Origin: Amycolatopsis dendrobii
Lineage (GTDB): Bacteria > Actinomycetota > Actinomycetes > Mycobacteriales > Pseudonocardiaceae
DNA: 64,000 nt
Reading direction: 5' to 3'
Assembly (NCBI RefSeq): GCF_014145675.1
Contig: NZ_JACGZW010000016.1
Coordinates: forward strand, 62,001-126,000
Made by a program: the position numbers and the translations under genes. The notes beneath the pieces are model-generated. The model was not told where the DNA came from, searched no databases, and saw nothing but the letters and a program-made list of their open reading frames with translations. Shown here one piece after another: positions 1 through 8,852 of this stretch (within the stretch, counting starts at the first letter, position 1; each line of letters starts with the position of its first letter).

Positions 1-633
1 CACCGTCACGACGGTGGCCGGGTCGACCTCGTACATGCCCTTCCACAGCGACCAGCCCGGCCGCTTCGTGAAGCCCATCAGCTCGCGCAGGCCGTCGCTG
101 TCGACCACCTTGCGCGCCAGCGGGTTCGCGAGGATCGCCTTGGGCTCGGAGCCGAACAGGACGCCGTCGCGGGTGGGGTAGTAGTAGAACGGCTTGATGC
201 CCATCCGGTCGCGGATCATCACGAGCTTCTGGTCGCGTTCGTCCCAGATCGCGAACGCGTACATGCCGTTGAGGTGGTCCACGACCTCGGCGCCCCACTG
301 CAGGTAGCCGTGCAGCACGACCTCGGTGTCGCTGTCGGTCTCCCAGCGGTGGCCCAGTTTGGTGAGTTCTTCACGAAGTTCGGAGAAGTTGTACGCCTCG
401 CCGCTGTAGACCATGGCGACTTCGCCGTTCGGAGTCTTGACGCTCATCGGCTGGCGGCCGCCCGGCAGGTCGATGATGGCGAGCCGGCGGTGACCGAGCG
501 CGACCGAACGGCGGACCCAGGTTCCGCGGTCGTCGGGTCCTCGGCAGGCCATGGTCTCGGTCATCGCGTCCGCGATCTCCTGCTGCTGCGTGAGATCGGT
601 GTCGTAGGAAACCCAGCCCGCGATTCCGCACAT
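1..633 (-). CDS. asnB: Asparagine synthetase (glutamine-hydrolysing), N-terminal part
   Basis: The first 211 codons are inside the window; the gene runs off the left edge. The protein begins MCGIAGWV, so Cys2 is the N-terminal nucleophile of the class II glutamine amidotransferase domain once Met1 is removed. The motifs RGPDDRGTW, a YSGEVYN-type stretch and RDRMGIKPFYYY are typical of AsnB. The enzyme makes asparagine from aspartate, glutamine and ATP in the cytoplasm. The start ATG at 633 is preceded by an AGGGAGGG ribosome-binding site. The ATP-dependent synthetase domain lies outside the window, so a paralogue acting in specialised metabolism cannot be excluded. Confidence 0.9.
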   Translation of the reverse strand, partial: MCGIAGWVSYDTDLTQQQEIADAMTETMACRGPDDRGTWVRRSVALGHRRLAIIDLPGGRQPMSVKTPNGEVAMVYSGEAYNFSELREELTKLGHRWETDSDTEVVLHGYLQWGAEVVDHLNGMYAFAIWDERDQKLVMIRDRMGIKPFYYYPTRDGVLFGSEPKAILANPLARKVVDSDGLRELMGFTKRPGWSLWKGMYEVDPATVVTV

Positions 634-978
634 ACGAGCCCTCCCTGAACCTAGTTAGTTAGTTGATACAACTATTGGTTACTCAGGTGTAACACGGACC
701 CCCGATCGTTGTCTGCCCGAATTGCACTCTCTGTCCTTGATCCGCTACCAGCTGTGCCGCAAGTCACCCACCAACTACGGACAGTCATGCCGTCGCGCTG
801 ACCCGGATGGCGCTTGACGCAGTGGCCCGGGTCACCAGCCGTCAAGATCGCGTAAACGCCCCCAGGTCGCGGCGTCAAGGAGGCGTCAGACGCGGGTGCT
901 TACGCTCCGCGACGACCGCACAGTGGCTCTCGACCGACGGTCACCCCGTGCCGGGTGACCCTTCCTGAGAGGTGCCTC
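634..978. other. Intergenic region between asnB and the kdp operon
   Basis: No gene is seen in these 345 bases, which separate two divergent units. Near asnB lies the inverted repeat TAGTTG-ATA-CAACTA (660-674), preceded by short TTAG direct repeats, a possible operator for asnB. Just before the kdp genes is a perfect 8-bp hairpin, GGTCACCC/GGGTGACC with a 6-base loop (939-960). The kdp promoter, where KdpE should act, must lie here, but I could not identify convincing -35/-10 elements or a KdpE site. Confidence 0.5.
660..674. promoter_or_regulatory. Inverted repeat upstream of asnB
   Basis: TAGTTGATACAACTA is a perfect 6-bp inverted repeat with a 3-base spacer, 27 bp upstream of the asnB start codon. 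It is AT-rich in a very GC-rich region, as regulator sites often are. The regulator is unknown. Confidence 0.3.
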
Positions 979-1062
979 GTGGCGGATTTGCTGTACGCCC
1001 TATTGCTCATCGGCGTTTTCGTGGTGCTCGCCGGTGTCCTGCGCGGGCTGGAGAAGCTGTGA
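979..1062 (+). CDS. 27-residue membrane micro-protein upstream of kdpF
   Basis: A GTG-started frame of 27 codons encodes one hydrophobic helix (LLYALLLIGVFVVLAGVL) with a short charged end, RGLEKL. Its stop overlaps the kdpF start in GTGA, so the two would be translationally coupled. A GAGAGGTG stretch upstream can serve as ribosome-binding site. Small single-helix proteins before kdpF are known to me from other bacteria, though usually not annotated. It could be a further small subunit or regulator of the Kdp pump; that role is inference. It is too short for sequence statistics to prove coding. Confidence 0.55.
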   Translation: MADLLYALLLIGVFVVLAGVLRGLEKL

Positions 1063-1160
1063 GCGGCGCGGGCACCGTGGCCAACATCGTCGGCGGGCTG
1101 CTGGCGCTTGGCCTCCTCGGCTACCTGTTCGTCGCCCTCGTGAGGCCGGAGAAATTCTGA
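1059..1160 (+). CDS. kdpF: K+-transporting ATPase subunit KdpF
   Basis: This 33-residue protein is a single transmembrane helix (VANIVGGLLALGLLGYLFVALV) ending in RPEKF, the typical KdpF C-terminus. KdpF stabilises the KdpFABC complex in the membrane. Its GTG start overlaps the stop of the preceding micro-protein, and kdpA begins one base after its stop, so it is part of one translationally coupled operon. A longer in-frame start at 972 is possible but would add an Arg-rich stretch unlike the family. Confidence 0.85.
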   Translation: MSGAGTVANIVGGLLALGLLGYLFVALVRPEKF

Positions 1161-1161
1161 G

Positions 1162-2823
1162 ATGAGTGACGTCGCGGCCGGCTTCCTGCAAGCCGGCATG
1201 CTCCTGGTCGCCCTCGCGGTGGTCTACAAACCCCTCGGCGACTACCTCGCCCGCGTCTTCTCCACCGAGAAGCATCTGCGGGTCGAGAGGGCCCTGTACA
1301 AGGTCGTCCGGGTCGACCCGGACACCGAGCAGCACTGGAAGACCTACGCCTCCGGCGTGCTCGGCTTCTCGTTCGTCTCGGTGATCCTGCTGTACCTGGT
1401 GCAGCGCCTGCAGTCGATCCTGCCGTGGAACTTCGATCGCGGCCCGGTATCGCCTGCCGTCGCGTTCAACACCGCGGTTTCCTTCGTGACCAACACGAAC
1501 TGGCAGTCCTACACGCCCGAGACGACCATGGGCCACTTCGTCCAGATGGCCGGGCTCACCGTGCAGAACTTCCTGTCCGCGGGCGTCGGGCTGGCCGTGG
1601 CGATCGCGGTGACGCGCGGGTTCGTCCGCTCGCGCACCGACCGGCTCGGCAACTTCTGGGTCGACCTGACCCGCGGCACGATCCGCGTGCTGCTGCCGAT
1701 GGCGTTCGTGTTCGCGATCGTCCTCGTGGCGCTCGGCGTGGTGCAAAGCCTCCGTTCCGGCGTCGCGGTGACCAACCCGGACGGCAGCACCAGCACGATC
1801 GCGCTGGCCCCGGCGGCGAGCCAGGAAGTGATCAAGGAACTCGGCACGAACGGCGGCGGCATCTTCAACGCCAACTCCGCGCACCCGTTCGAAAACCCGA
1901 ACGTCTGGACCAACCTCGTCGAGATCTTCCTGATCCTGGTGATCCCGGTCTGCCTCACCCGCGCTTTCGGGCAGCTGGTGGGCAACCGCAAGCAGGGCTA
2001 CGTCCTGCTGTCGGTGATGGCCGGTCTGTGGGCCGCGATGCTCGCGGTGATCTGGACGTCCGAGACGCACACGAACAGCCCCGCCGCGCTGGCCGCGGGC
2101 GGGAACTTCGAGGGCAAGGAACAGCGGTTCGGGCTCAGCCTGACGTCGCTGTTCGCCGACACCACCACCGGCACCTCGACCGGCGCGGTGAACGGCGCGC
2201 ACGACAGCCTGTCCGGTCTCGGCGGCGGGGGCGCGATGCTCAACATGCTCTTCGGCGAGGTTTCGCCGGGCGGTGTGGGCACCGGGCTGTACGGCATCCT
2301 CGTGATGGCTGTGATCGCGATGTTCCTGGCCGGCCTGATGGTCGGCCGGACTCCGGAGTACCTGGGCAAGAAGCTCGGCAAGCGCGAGGTCACCTGCGCG
2401 GCGATCTCGATGCTGGCGATGCCCGTCGTGGTGCTGCTCGGCTCCGGCATCGCCCTGATGATCCCGAGCACGCGAGACGCGCTCGCCAACTCGGGATCGC
2501 ACGGACTGTCCGAAGTCCTTTACGGCTACACGTCCGCGGGCAACAACAACGGCAGTGCCTTCGGCGGGCTCACCGCGACCAGCGACTGGTTCCAGGCGTC
2601 GCTGTCGGTGGCCATGCTGATCGGCCGGTTCGTGCCGATCGTCGCGGTGCTTTGCCTGGCGGGTTCCCTTGCCGCGCAGAAGAAAGTCCCGGAAACCGCG
2701 GGCACGCTGCCCACCACCGGGCCGCTGTTCGGGACGTTGCTGACCGGCACCGTCGTCCTCGTCGCGGCTCTCACGTTCATCCCGGCGCTCGCGCTGGGGC
2801 CGATTGCAGAGGCATTGGCATGA
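1162..2823 (+). CDS. kdpA: K+-transporting ATPase subunit A, channel subunit
   Basis: The 553-residue polytopic protein is the K+-selective channel-like subunit of the high-affinity Kdp pump. It has the expected four pore-loop regions, including TNTNWQSYTPE and TNGGGIFNANSAHPFENP, which form the selectivity filter. Length matches the family (about 550-570). It starts one base after kdpF and its stop overlaps the kdpB start in ATGA. The complex imports K+ under potassium limitation or osmotic stress. Confidence 0.97.
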   Translation: MSDVAAGFLQAGMLLVALAVVYKPLGDYLARVFSTEKHLRVERALYKVVRVDPDTEQHWKTYASGVLGFSFVSVILLYLVQRLQSILPWNFDRGPVSPAVAFNTAVSFVTNTNWQSYTPETTMGHFVQMAGLTVQNFLSAGVGLAVAIAVTRGFVRSRTDRLGNFWVDLTRGTIRVLLPMAFVFAIVLVALGVVQSLRSGVAVTNPDGSTSTIALAPAASQEVIKELGTNGGGIFNANSAHPFENPNVWTNLVEIFLILVIPVCLTRAFGQLVGNRKQGYVLLSVMAGLWAAMLAVIWTSETHTNSPAALAAGGNFEGKEQRFGLSLTSLFADTTTGTSTGAVNGAHDSLSGLGGGGAMLNMLFGEVSPGGVGTGLYGILVMAVIAMFLAGLMVGRTPEYLGKKLGKREVTCAAISMLAMPVVVLLGSGIALMIPSTRDALANSGSHGLSEVLYGYTSAGNNNGSAFGGLTATSDWFQASLSVAMLIGRFVPIVAVLCLAGSLAAQKKVPETAGTLPTTGPLFGTLLTGTVVLVAALTFIPALALGPIAEALA

Positions 2824-4913
2824 GCATTACCCAGGAGCGGACTCCGGAACAGGAGACGCAGCACCACGTCGAAAACGCCGGACGCGTCGGAGCGGGCGTG
2901 TTCAGCCCGAAGCAGCTGTGGTCGTCCATGCCGGACGCGCTGCGCAAGCTGAACCCGCGCCACCAGCTCAAGAACCCGGTGATGTTCGTGGTGTGGGCCG
3001 GTTCGGTCCTCACCACCGTCTTCGCGGTCACCGACCCGAGCGTGTTCTCGATCCTCATCGCGGTGTGGCTGTGGTTCACCGTCGTGTTCGCGAACCTGGC
3101 CGAGGCGGTCGCCGAAGGGCGCGGCAAGGCACAGGCGGAATCGTTGCGGCGGACCAAAAAGGAGACCGTCGCGCGGCGGCTCACTGAGGACGGTTCCGAG
3201 GAGCAGGTGCCCGGCGTGGACCTGCGGGTCGGCGACCGCGTGGTGGTCGAGGCGGGCGAAGTGATCCCGGGCGACGGCGACGTCGTCGAGGGCATCGCCA
3301 CGGTCGACGAATCGGCCATCACCGGCGAGTCGGCCCCGGTGATCCGGGAGTCCGGCGGCGACCGGTCGGCGGTCACCGGCGGCACCACGGTGCTGAGCGA
3401 CCGGATCGTGGTGCGGATCAGCACCAAGCCCGGCGAGTCCTTTGTGGACCGGATGATCGCGTTGGTGGAAGGCGCTTCCCGGCAGAAGACGCCGAACGAG
3501 ATCGCGCTGACCATCCTGCTGTCGACGCTGACCATCATCTTCCTGCTCGCCGTCGTGGCGCTGCAGCCGATGGCCGCCTACTCCGGCAGCGAGCAGTCGG
3601 TGATCGTGCTGACCGCGCTGCTGGTCTGCCTGATCCCGACGACGATCGGCGCGCTGCTGAGCGCGATCGGCATCGCCGGGATGGACCGGCTGGTGCAGCG
3701 CAACGTCCTCGCCACCTCCGGCCGCGCGGTCGAAGCCGCGGGCGACGTCTCGACGCTGCTGCTGGACAAGACCGGCACGATCACCTTCGGCAACCGGCGC
3801 GCGACCGAGCTGATCCCGGTCGGTTCGTCCACTGTGGACGACCTGGCGCGCGCGGCCCGGTTGTCCAGCCTCGCCGACGGCACGCCGGAAGGCCGCAGCA
3901 TCGTCGAGCTGATCGCCGAGCAGCACGGGCTGCCCGGGGAACCGGACGACAGCGAAAAGCTCGCCGAGTTCGTACCGTTCACCGCGCAGACCCGGATGAG
4001 CGGCGTCGATCTCGGCGACCGCGAGGTCCGCAAGGGCGCGACGTCGGCGGTGCGCCAGTGGGTGCGCGAACGCGGCGGCGACGTGCCGGACGAGACCGAA
4101 CGCGTCGTGGACGAGATCAGCCAGCAGGGCGGGACCCCGCTGGTGGTCGCGGAAGCGGCGGGCGGCACGGCGTTCGTACGCGGCGTGATCCGGCTGTCGG
4201 ACGTGGTGAAGCCGGGCATGAAGGAGCGCTTCGAGGAACTGCGCTCGATGGGCATCAAGACGGTGATGATCACCGGCGACAACCCGCTCACCGCGAAGGC
4301 CATCGCGCAGGACGCGGGCGTCGACGACTATCTCGCCGAGGCCAAGCCCGAGGACAAGATGGCGCTCATCAAGAAGGAGCAGGAGGGCGGCCGGCTCGTC
4401 GCGATGACCGGCGACGGCACGAACGACGCGCCCGCGCTCGCGCAGTCCGACGTCGGCGTGGCGATGAACACCGGGACCATGGCGGCGAAAGAGGCAGGCA
4501 ACATGGTCGACCTCGACTCGAACCCGACGAAGCTGATCGAGATCGTCGGGATCGGCAAGCAGCTGCTGATCACCCGCGGCGCGCTCACCACCTTCAGCGT
4601 GGCGAACGACCTGGCGAAGTACTTCGCCATCCTGCCGGCGATGTTCACCGGCATCTTCGCCCAGCTCGGCGCGCTCAACATCATGCACCTGGCGACCCCG
4701 AAGTCGGCCATCCTGTCCGCGGTCGTCTTCAACGCGCTGATCATCGTCGGGCTGATCCCGCTCGCCTTGCGCGGCGTGCGGTACCGGCCGTCGTCGGCGT
4801 CCGCGCTGCTACGCCGCAACCTGCTCGTCTACGGCCTCGGCGGCATCGTGAGCCCGTTCCTCGGGATCTGGGTGATCGACCTGATCGTGCGCCACATTCC
4901 AGGGATTGGCTGA
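2820..4913 (+). CDS. kdpB: K+-transporting P-type ATPase subunit B
   Basis: This 697-residue P-type ATPase is the energising subunit of KdpFABC. It has the actuator-domain TGES motif, the phosphorylation motif DKTGTIT with the Asp near residue 316, a TGDNPLTAKAIA segment and the hinge TGDGTNDAPALAQ. ATG at 2820 overlaps the kdpA stop; an in-frame extension upstream inside kdpA is not real. kdpC follows after one base. Confidence 0.97.
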   Translation: MSITQERTPEQETQHHVENAGRVGAGVFSPKQLWSSMPDALRKLNPRHQLKNPVMFVVWAGSVLTTVFAVTDPSVFSILIAVWLWFTVVFANLAEAVAEGRGKAQAESLRRTKKETVARRLTEDGSEEQVPGVDLRVGDRVVVEAGEVIPGDGDVVEGIATVDESAITGESAPVIRESGGDRSAVTGGTTVLSDRIVVRISTKPGESFVDRMIALVEGASRQKTPNEIALTILLSTLTIIFLLAVVALQPMAAYSGSEQSVIVLTALLVCLIPTTIGALLSAIGIAGMDRLVQRNVLATSGRAVEAAGDVSTLLLDKTGTITFGNRRATELIPVGSSTVDDLARAARLSSLADGTPEGRSIVELIAEQHGLPGEPDDSEKLAEFVPFTAQTRMSGVDLGDREVRKGATSAVRQWVRERGGDVPDETERVVDEISQQGGTPLVVAEAAGGTAFVRGVIRLSDVVKPGMKERFEELRSMGIKTVMITGDNPLTAKAIAQDAGVDDYLAEAKPEDKMALIKKEQEGGRLVAMTGDGTNDAPALAQSDVGVAMNTGTMAAKEAGNMVDLDSNPTKLIEIVGIGKQLLITRGALTTFSVANDLAKYFAILPAMFTGIFAQLGALNIMHLATPKSAILSAVVFNALIIVGLIPLALRGVRYRPSSASALLRRNLLVYGLGGIVSPFLGIWVIDLIVRHIPGIG

Positions 4914-4914
4914 C

Positions 4915-5526
4915 ATGAACGTTTTGCTCAAGCAGACCTGGGCCGGCCTGCGCCTGCTCATCGCGATGACCGTGCTGCTCGGCATTGTTTACCCGCTGGG
5001 CGTGTGGGCGGTGTCCCGCATCCCCGGCCTCCAGGGGCACGCCGAGGGCTCGGTGGTGACGCAGAACGGCCAGGCCGTCGGCTCGTCGCTGATCGGGATC
5101 GACCCGGTGCCCGCCGACCCGGCGCACGACCCGTGGTTCCACAACCGGCCCTCCGCCAGCTCGAAGGACGTGCTCGGGCCGGGCGACCCGTCGACCTCGG
5201 GGCCCTCGAACAAGGGCCCGTACAACGAGGATCTGACCAAGGCCATCGCGCAGCGGCGGGAGCTGATCGCCAAGCGCGAAGGCGTCGACCCGGCGGAGGT
5301 GCCCGCGGACGCGGTGACTGCCTCGGGTTCGGGCCTCGACCCGGCGATCAGCGTCGCGTACGCCGATCTGCAGGTGCTTCGAGTCGCGCGCAACACCGGG
5401 CTGAGCGAGGAGAAGGTGCGGCAGCTGGTCGCGGACAACACGACGGGCAACGGGATCGGCGCGCCGGGCGTGAATGTGCTCCAGCTCAACCTTGCCGTGC
5501 ATTCGACCGCGCCTGGCGCACACTGA
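4915..5526 (+). CDS. kdpC: K+-transporting ATPase subunit C
   Basis: The 203-residue protein has one N-terminal transmembrane helix (LRLLIAMTVLLGIVYPLGVW) and an extracytoplasmic domain with WFHNRPSAS and SGSGLDPAIS, typical of KdpC. KdpC supports assembly and catalysis of the Kdp pump. ATG at 4915 follows the kdpB stop by one base; an earlier in-frame ATG at 4906 overlaps kdpB and is less likely. Confidence 0.95.
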   Translation: MNVLLKQTWAGLRLLIAMTVLLGIVYPLGVWAVSRIPGLQGHAEGSVVTQNGQAVGSSLIGIDPVPADPAHDPWFHNRPSASSKDVLGPGDPSTSGPSNKGPYNEDLTKAIAQRRELIAKREGVDPAEVPADAVTASGSGLDPAISVAYADLQVLRVARNTGLSEEKVRQLVADNTTGNGIGAPGVNVLQLNLAVHSTAPGAH

Positions 5527-5531
5527 ACACT

Positions 5532-8090
5532 GTGAGCGCACCTGACACACCACCGAAGCCGCGCCGAGGCGAACTCCGCATCTACCTCGGCGCGGCTCCG
5601 GGCGTCGGCAAGACCTTCGCCATGCTCGGCGAAGCACGCCGCCGGCTCGACCGCGGCACCGACGTGGTCGTCGGCCTGGTCGAAACGCACGGCCGCAAGA
5701 AGACCGCCGACCTGCTCGACGGGCTCGAGGTCGTGCCGCGGCGCACGGTCGGGCATCGCGGGCACGAGTTCGCCGAGATGGACCTCGACGCGGTGCTCGC
5801 CCGCGCGCCCGAGGTCGTCGTCGTGGACGAGCTGGCGCACACGAACGTGCCCGGCGGGCGGCACGAGAAACGCTGGCAGGACATCGACGAGCTGCTCGAA
5901 GCGGGCATCGACGTGCTGTCCACGGTCAACGTCCAGCACCTGCAGAGCCTCAACGACGTCGTCGAGCGCATCACCGGCGTCACCCAGCAGGAAACCGTGC
6001 CGGACGAGGTCGTGCGCCGCGCGGAGCAGCTGGAGCTGGTGGACATCACGCCGGAGGCGCTGCGGCGGCGGCTCGCGCACGGCAACGTCTACCCGGCCGA
6101 GCGCATCGACGCCGCGCTGGGCAACTATTTCCGGCCCGGCAACCTCACCGCTTTGCGCGAGCTGGCGCTGCTGTGGGTGGCCGACCAGGTCGACGTCGCG
6201 CTGCAGCGTTACCGCGCCGAGCAGAAGATCACCGATACGTGGGAAACGCGCGAACGGGTGGTCGTGTCGATCACCGGCGGCCCGGAAAGCGAGACGCTGA
6301 TCCGGCGCGCGAGCCGGATCGCCAACCGGGCGGGCGCGGAACTGCAGGTCGTGCACATCCTGCGCGGCGACGGCCTCGCCGGGCTCGGGCCGACCGCGAT
6401 GGCCCGCTGCCGCACGCTGGCCGAGGAGGTCGGCGCGACCTTCCACGCGGTGGTCGGCGACGACGTTCCGACGGCGTTGCTCGACTTCGCCCGCGGGGTC
6501 AACGCGACTCAGCTGGTGATCGGCACCTCGCGGCGTTCCCGGGTCGCGCGGCTCTTCGACGAGGGCATCGGCGCGACCGTGATCCAGCAGTCCGGTCCGA
6601 TCGACGTGCACATGGTCACGCACTCCTACGCCGGCGGACGACTGCGGGCGCGGCTCGGCGCGAGCCCGCTGGCGCCGTCGCGGCTCGTGCTGGGCTGGGT
6701 GTTGAGCATCCTGGCGCCGGTCATCGCGACCGGTCTCGGCGTGCTGCTGCGCGACGCGGTCGAGTTCTCCACCGACGTCATCCTCTTCGTCCTTTCGACG
6801 GTCATCGTCGCTTTGGTGGGCGGGCTCGGTCCGGCTTTGGTGGCGGCGATTTTCGGTGCCGGGCTGTTGAACTTCTTCTTCACCCCGCCGCTGTACACGC
6901 TGGACGTGCACAGTCCGCAGAACGTCGTGACGCTCATCGTGATGGTCGTGGTGGCGGTGATGGTGGCCTTGGTCGTCGCTTCTGCCGCGCGGCGTGGAGT
7001 GGCCGCGGCGCGAGCTCGGACGGAGGCGTCGTTGCTGGCGTCTTATGCGCGCACAGTGCTGACCAATCCGAATCCGATCGAGCGGTTGCTGGAGAAGGTG
7101 CGGGAAAACTTCGGGCTCACTTCCGTGACGCTGCTGGAGAAACGCAATGGCAAGTGGGACAAGGTCGCGCTGTCCGGCGGCGAGCCGTGTGCGGATCCGG
7201 ATGAGGCCGATGTGGACATCGCGGTGACCGCTGACGTGCACCTGACGCTGCGCGGTCGCGCGTTGCCCGCGGCGGACCGCCGGGTGCTGGAAGCCGTTGC
7301 GGGACAAGCGTTGCTCGCCCTGCGGCAGCAGCGGATGGCCGCGGCCGCGGCGGCCGCCGAGCGGAAAGCCGAGGCGACCGAACTGCGCACGACGCTGCTG
7401 TCCGCGGTCGGACATGACCTGCGGACGCCGCTCACATCCATCAAGGCGGCGATCGGCAGCCTGCGCGCGCCGGACCTGTCTTTGTCCGATGAGGACACTG
7501 AGGAACTGATGGAAGCCGTGGAACTGTCGGCGGACCGGCTCGCCGGACTGATCGACAACCTGCTCGACTCTTCGCGGCTCGCTACCGGTGCGGTCACCCC
7601 GCACCTGCGGCCGGTCGGCTACGACGAGGTGGTCGCGCACGCTTTGTCCAATGTGGACAACTCGCAGAAGGTGCAGGTATCCGTGGACGCTCGATTGCCT
7701 TCGGTGCAAGCAGATCCGGGCCTGCTGGAACGGGTGATCGCGAACGTGCTCGACAATGCTCTCCGGCACGGCGGCGGCGACGTTTCCGCGCGGGCGAGCG
7801 CGCATTCGGAGTTCGTGGAACTGCGGATCGTCGACCACGGCAAGGGTCTGCGCAAGGGCGCCGCGGAGTCCGCGTTCGCGCCGTTCCAGCGGCTGGGCGG
7901 GGACCGGGACTCGACGCCCGGCGTCGGGCTCGGCTTGTCTGTCGCGAAGGGGTTCACCGAGGCGATGGGCGGTACGGTTCGCGCCGAGGACACTCCTGGT
8001 GGAGGGTTGACCGTGGTGATCTCGCTGCCGGCCTGCACCGGCCGGGAACTCGTGGAAGCCGAACCGGCGGAGGAGGGGGTGGCGCGATGA
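5532..8090 (+). CDS. kdpD: Sensor histidine kinase KdpD
   Basis: This 852-residue membrane kinase senses potassium or turgor and controls kdp expression. Order of parts: KdpD N-terminal domain with Walker A GAAPGVGKT (residues 20-28) and DELAHTNVPG; a universal-stress-like domain (about 245-370); four membrane helices (about 380-490); a GAF-like linker; then the kinase core with SAVGHDLRTPLTS (phospho-acceptor His near 628) and ATP-binding NVLDNALRHG and VGLGLSVAKG. The GTG at 5532, five bases after kdpC, gives the usual N-terminus. Its stop overlaps kdpE in ATGA. It completes the operon with its cognate regulator. Confidence 0.95.
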   Translation: MSAPDTPPKPRRGELRIYLGAAPGVGKTFAMLGEARRRLDRGTDVVVGLVETHGRKKTADLLDGLEVVPRRTVGHRGHEFAEMDLDAVLARAPEVVVVDELAHTNVPGGRHEKRWQDIDELLEAGIDVLSTVNVQHLQSLNDVVERITGVTQQETVPDEVVRRAEQLELVDITPEALRRRLAHGNVYPAERIDAALGNYFRPGNLTALRELALLWVADQVDVALQRYRAEQKITDTWETRERVVVSITGGPESETLIRRASRIANRAGAELQVVHILRGDGLAGLGPTAMARCRTLAEEVGATFHAVVGDDVPTALLDFARGVNATQLVIGTSRRSRVARLFDEGIGATVIQQSGPIDVHMVTHSYAGGRLRARLGASPLAPSRLVLGWVLSILAPVIATGLGVLLRDAVEFSTDVILFVLSTVIVALVGGLGPALVAAIFGAGLLNFFFTPPLYTLDVHSPQNVVTLIVMVVVAVMVALVVASAARRGVAAARARTEASLLASYARTVLTNPNPIERLLEKVRENFGLTSVTLLEKRNGKWDKVALSGGEPCADPDEADVDIAVTADVHLTLRGRALPAADRRVLEAVAGQALLALRQQRMAAAAAAAERKAEATELRTTLLSAVGHDLRTPLTSIKAAIGSLRAPDLSLSDEDTEELMEAVELSADRLAGLIDNLLDSSRLATGAVTPHLRPVGYDEVVAHALSNVDNSQKVQVSVDARLPSVQADPGLLERVIANVLDNALRHGGGDVSARASAHSEFVELRIVDHGKGLRKGAAESAFAPFQRLGGDRDSTPGVGLGLSVAKGFTEAMGGTVRAEDTPGGGLTVVISLPACTGRELVEAEPAEEGVAR

Positions 8091-8785
8091 CGGCCGATCC
8101 AGCGGCGACGGTGCTGGTCGTCGACGACGAACCGCAGATCGTGCGCGCGTTGCGGATCAACCTCAACGCACGCGGGTACAAGGTGATCACCGCCCACGAC
8201 GGGACGGCCGCGCTGAAAGCGGTCGCCGAAACGAAACCCGACGTGGTGGTGCTGGATCTCGGCCTGCCCGATCTGGACGGCACCGAGGTGATCGCGGGCC
8301 TGCGCGGCTGGACGACGGTGCCGATCATCGTGCTGTCCGCGCGCGGCGATTCGGCGGACAAGGTCCAGGCGCTCGACGCGGGCGCGGACGACTACGTGAC
8401 CAAACCGTTCGGAATGGACGAACTGCTCGCCCGATTGCGGGCCGCGGTGCGGCGCTCGTCGGTCGGCGGGACGGACGGCGCGGAAGCGGTGGTGGACACC
8501 GGATCGTTCACCATCGACCTGGCGGCGAAGAAGGTGCTGCGCGAGGGTCGCGAGGTGCACCTGACCAAGACCGAATGGGGAGTGCTGGAACTGCTGGTGC
8601 GCAACCGGGGACGGCTGGTGGCGCAGAAGCAGCTGCTGCACGAGGTGTGGGGGCCGTCGTATGAGACGGAATCCCATTACCTGCGGGTGTATCTGGCACA
8701 GTTGCGGCGGAAGCTGGAGCCGGAGCCTTCCCGGCCGCGGCATCTGCTTACCGAACCCGGCATGGGGTACCGCTTCGAAGCCTGA
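8087..8785 (+). CDS. kdpE: Response regulator KdpE
   Basis: The 232-residue OmpR/PhoB-type regulator has a receiver domain with acidic pair DDE (13-15), phosphorylated Asp57 in VVVLDLGLP and conserved Lys in YVTKPF. The C-terminal winged helix ends LRRKLEPEPSRPRHLLTEPGMGYRF. It is phosphorylated by KdpD and should activate transcription upstream of kdpF. It overlaps kdpD by 4 bp and is the last gene of the operon; a palindromic element (8798-8850) follows its stop. Confidence 0.95.
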   Translation: MTADPAATVLVVDDEPQIVRALRINLNARGYKVITAHDGTAALKAVAETKPDVVVLDLGLPDLDGTEVIAGLRGWTTVPIIVLSARGDSADKVQALDAGADDYVTKPFGMDELLARLRAAVRRSSVGGTDGAEAVVDTGSFTIDLAAKKVLREGREVHLTKTEWGVLELLVRNRGRLVAQKQLLHEVWGPSYETESHYLRVYLAQLRRKLEPEPSRPRHLLTEPGMGYRFEA

Positions 8786-8797
8786 CCTGGCCGGAAA

Positions 8798-8850
8798 GCC
8801 GTGAGGGGCTCCTTGAAGGAATCTGATTCCCGCAAGGAGCCCTTCGCGGA
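8798..8850. repeat. Palindromic element, family 1, diverged copy
   Basis: This 53-base inverted repeat (26 + 1 + 26) sits between the convergent ends of kdpE and the next gene. It shares the outer GCCGTGAGGG, the CTCCTTG middle and the core GGAATC-T-GATTCC with the perfect copies at 37941-37993 and 49830-49882, but its arms have a few mismatches. It can fold into a hairpin in either transcript and probably works as a bidirectional terminator; that role is inference. Confidence 0.75.
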
Positions 8851-8852
8851 CT

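Noticed and set aside
634..978. Riboswitch (c-di-AMP or other) before kdp
   Set aside because: Only one simple hairpin (939-960) is visible; conserved riboswitch core sequences were not recognised.
1425..4913. Extended frame that would fuse upstream sequence to KdpB
   Set aside because: The upstream part lies inside kdpA in another frame; the ATGA overlap at 2820 is the normal start.
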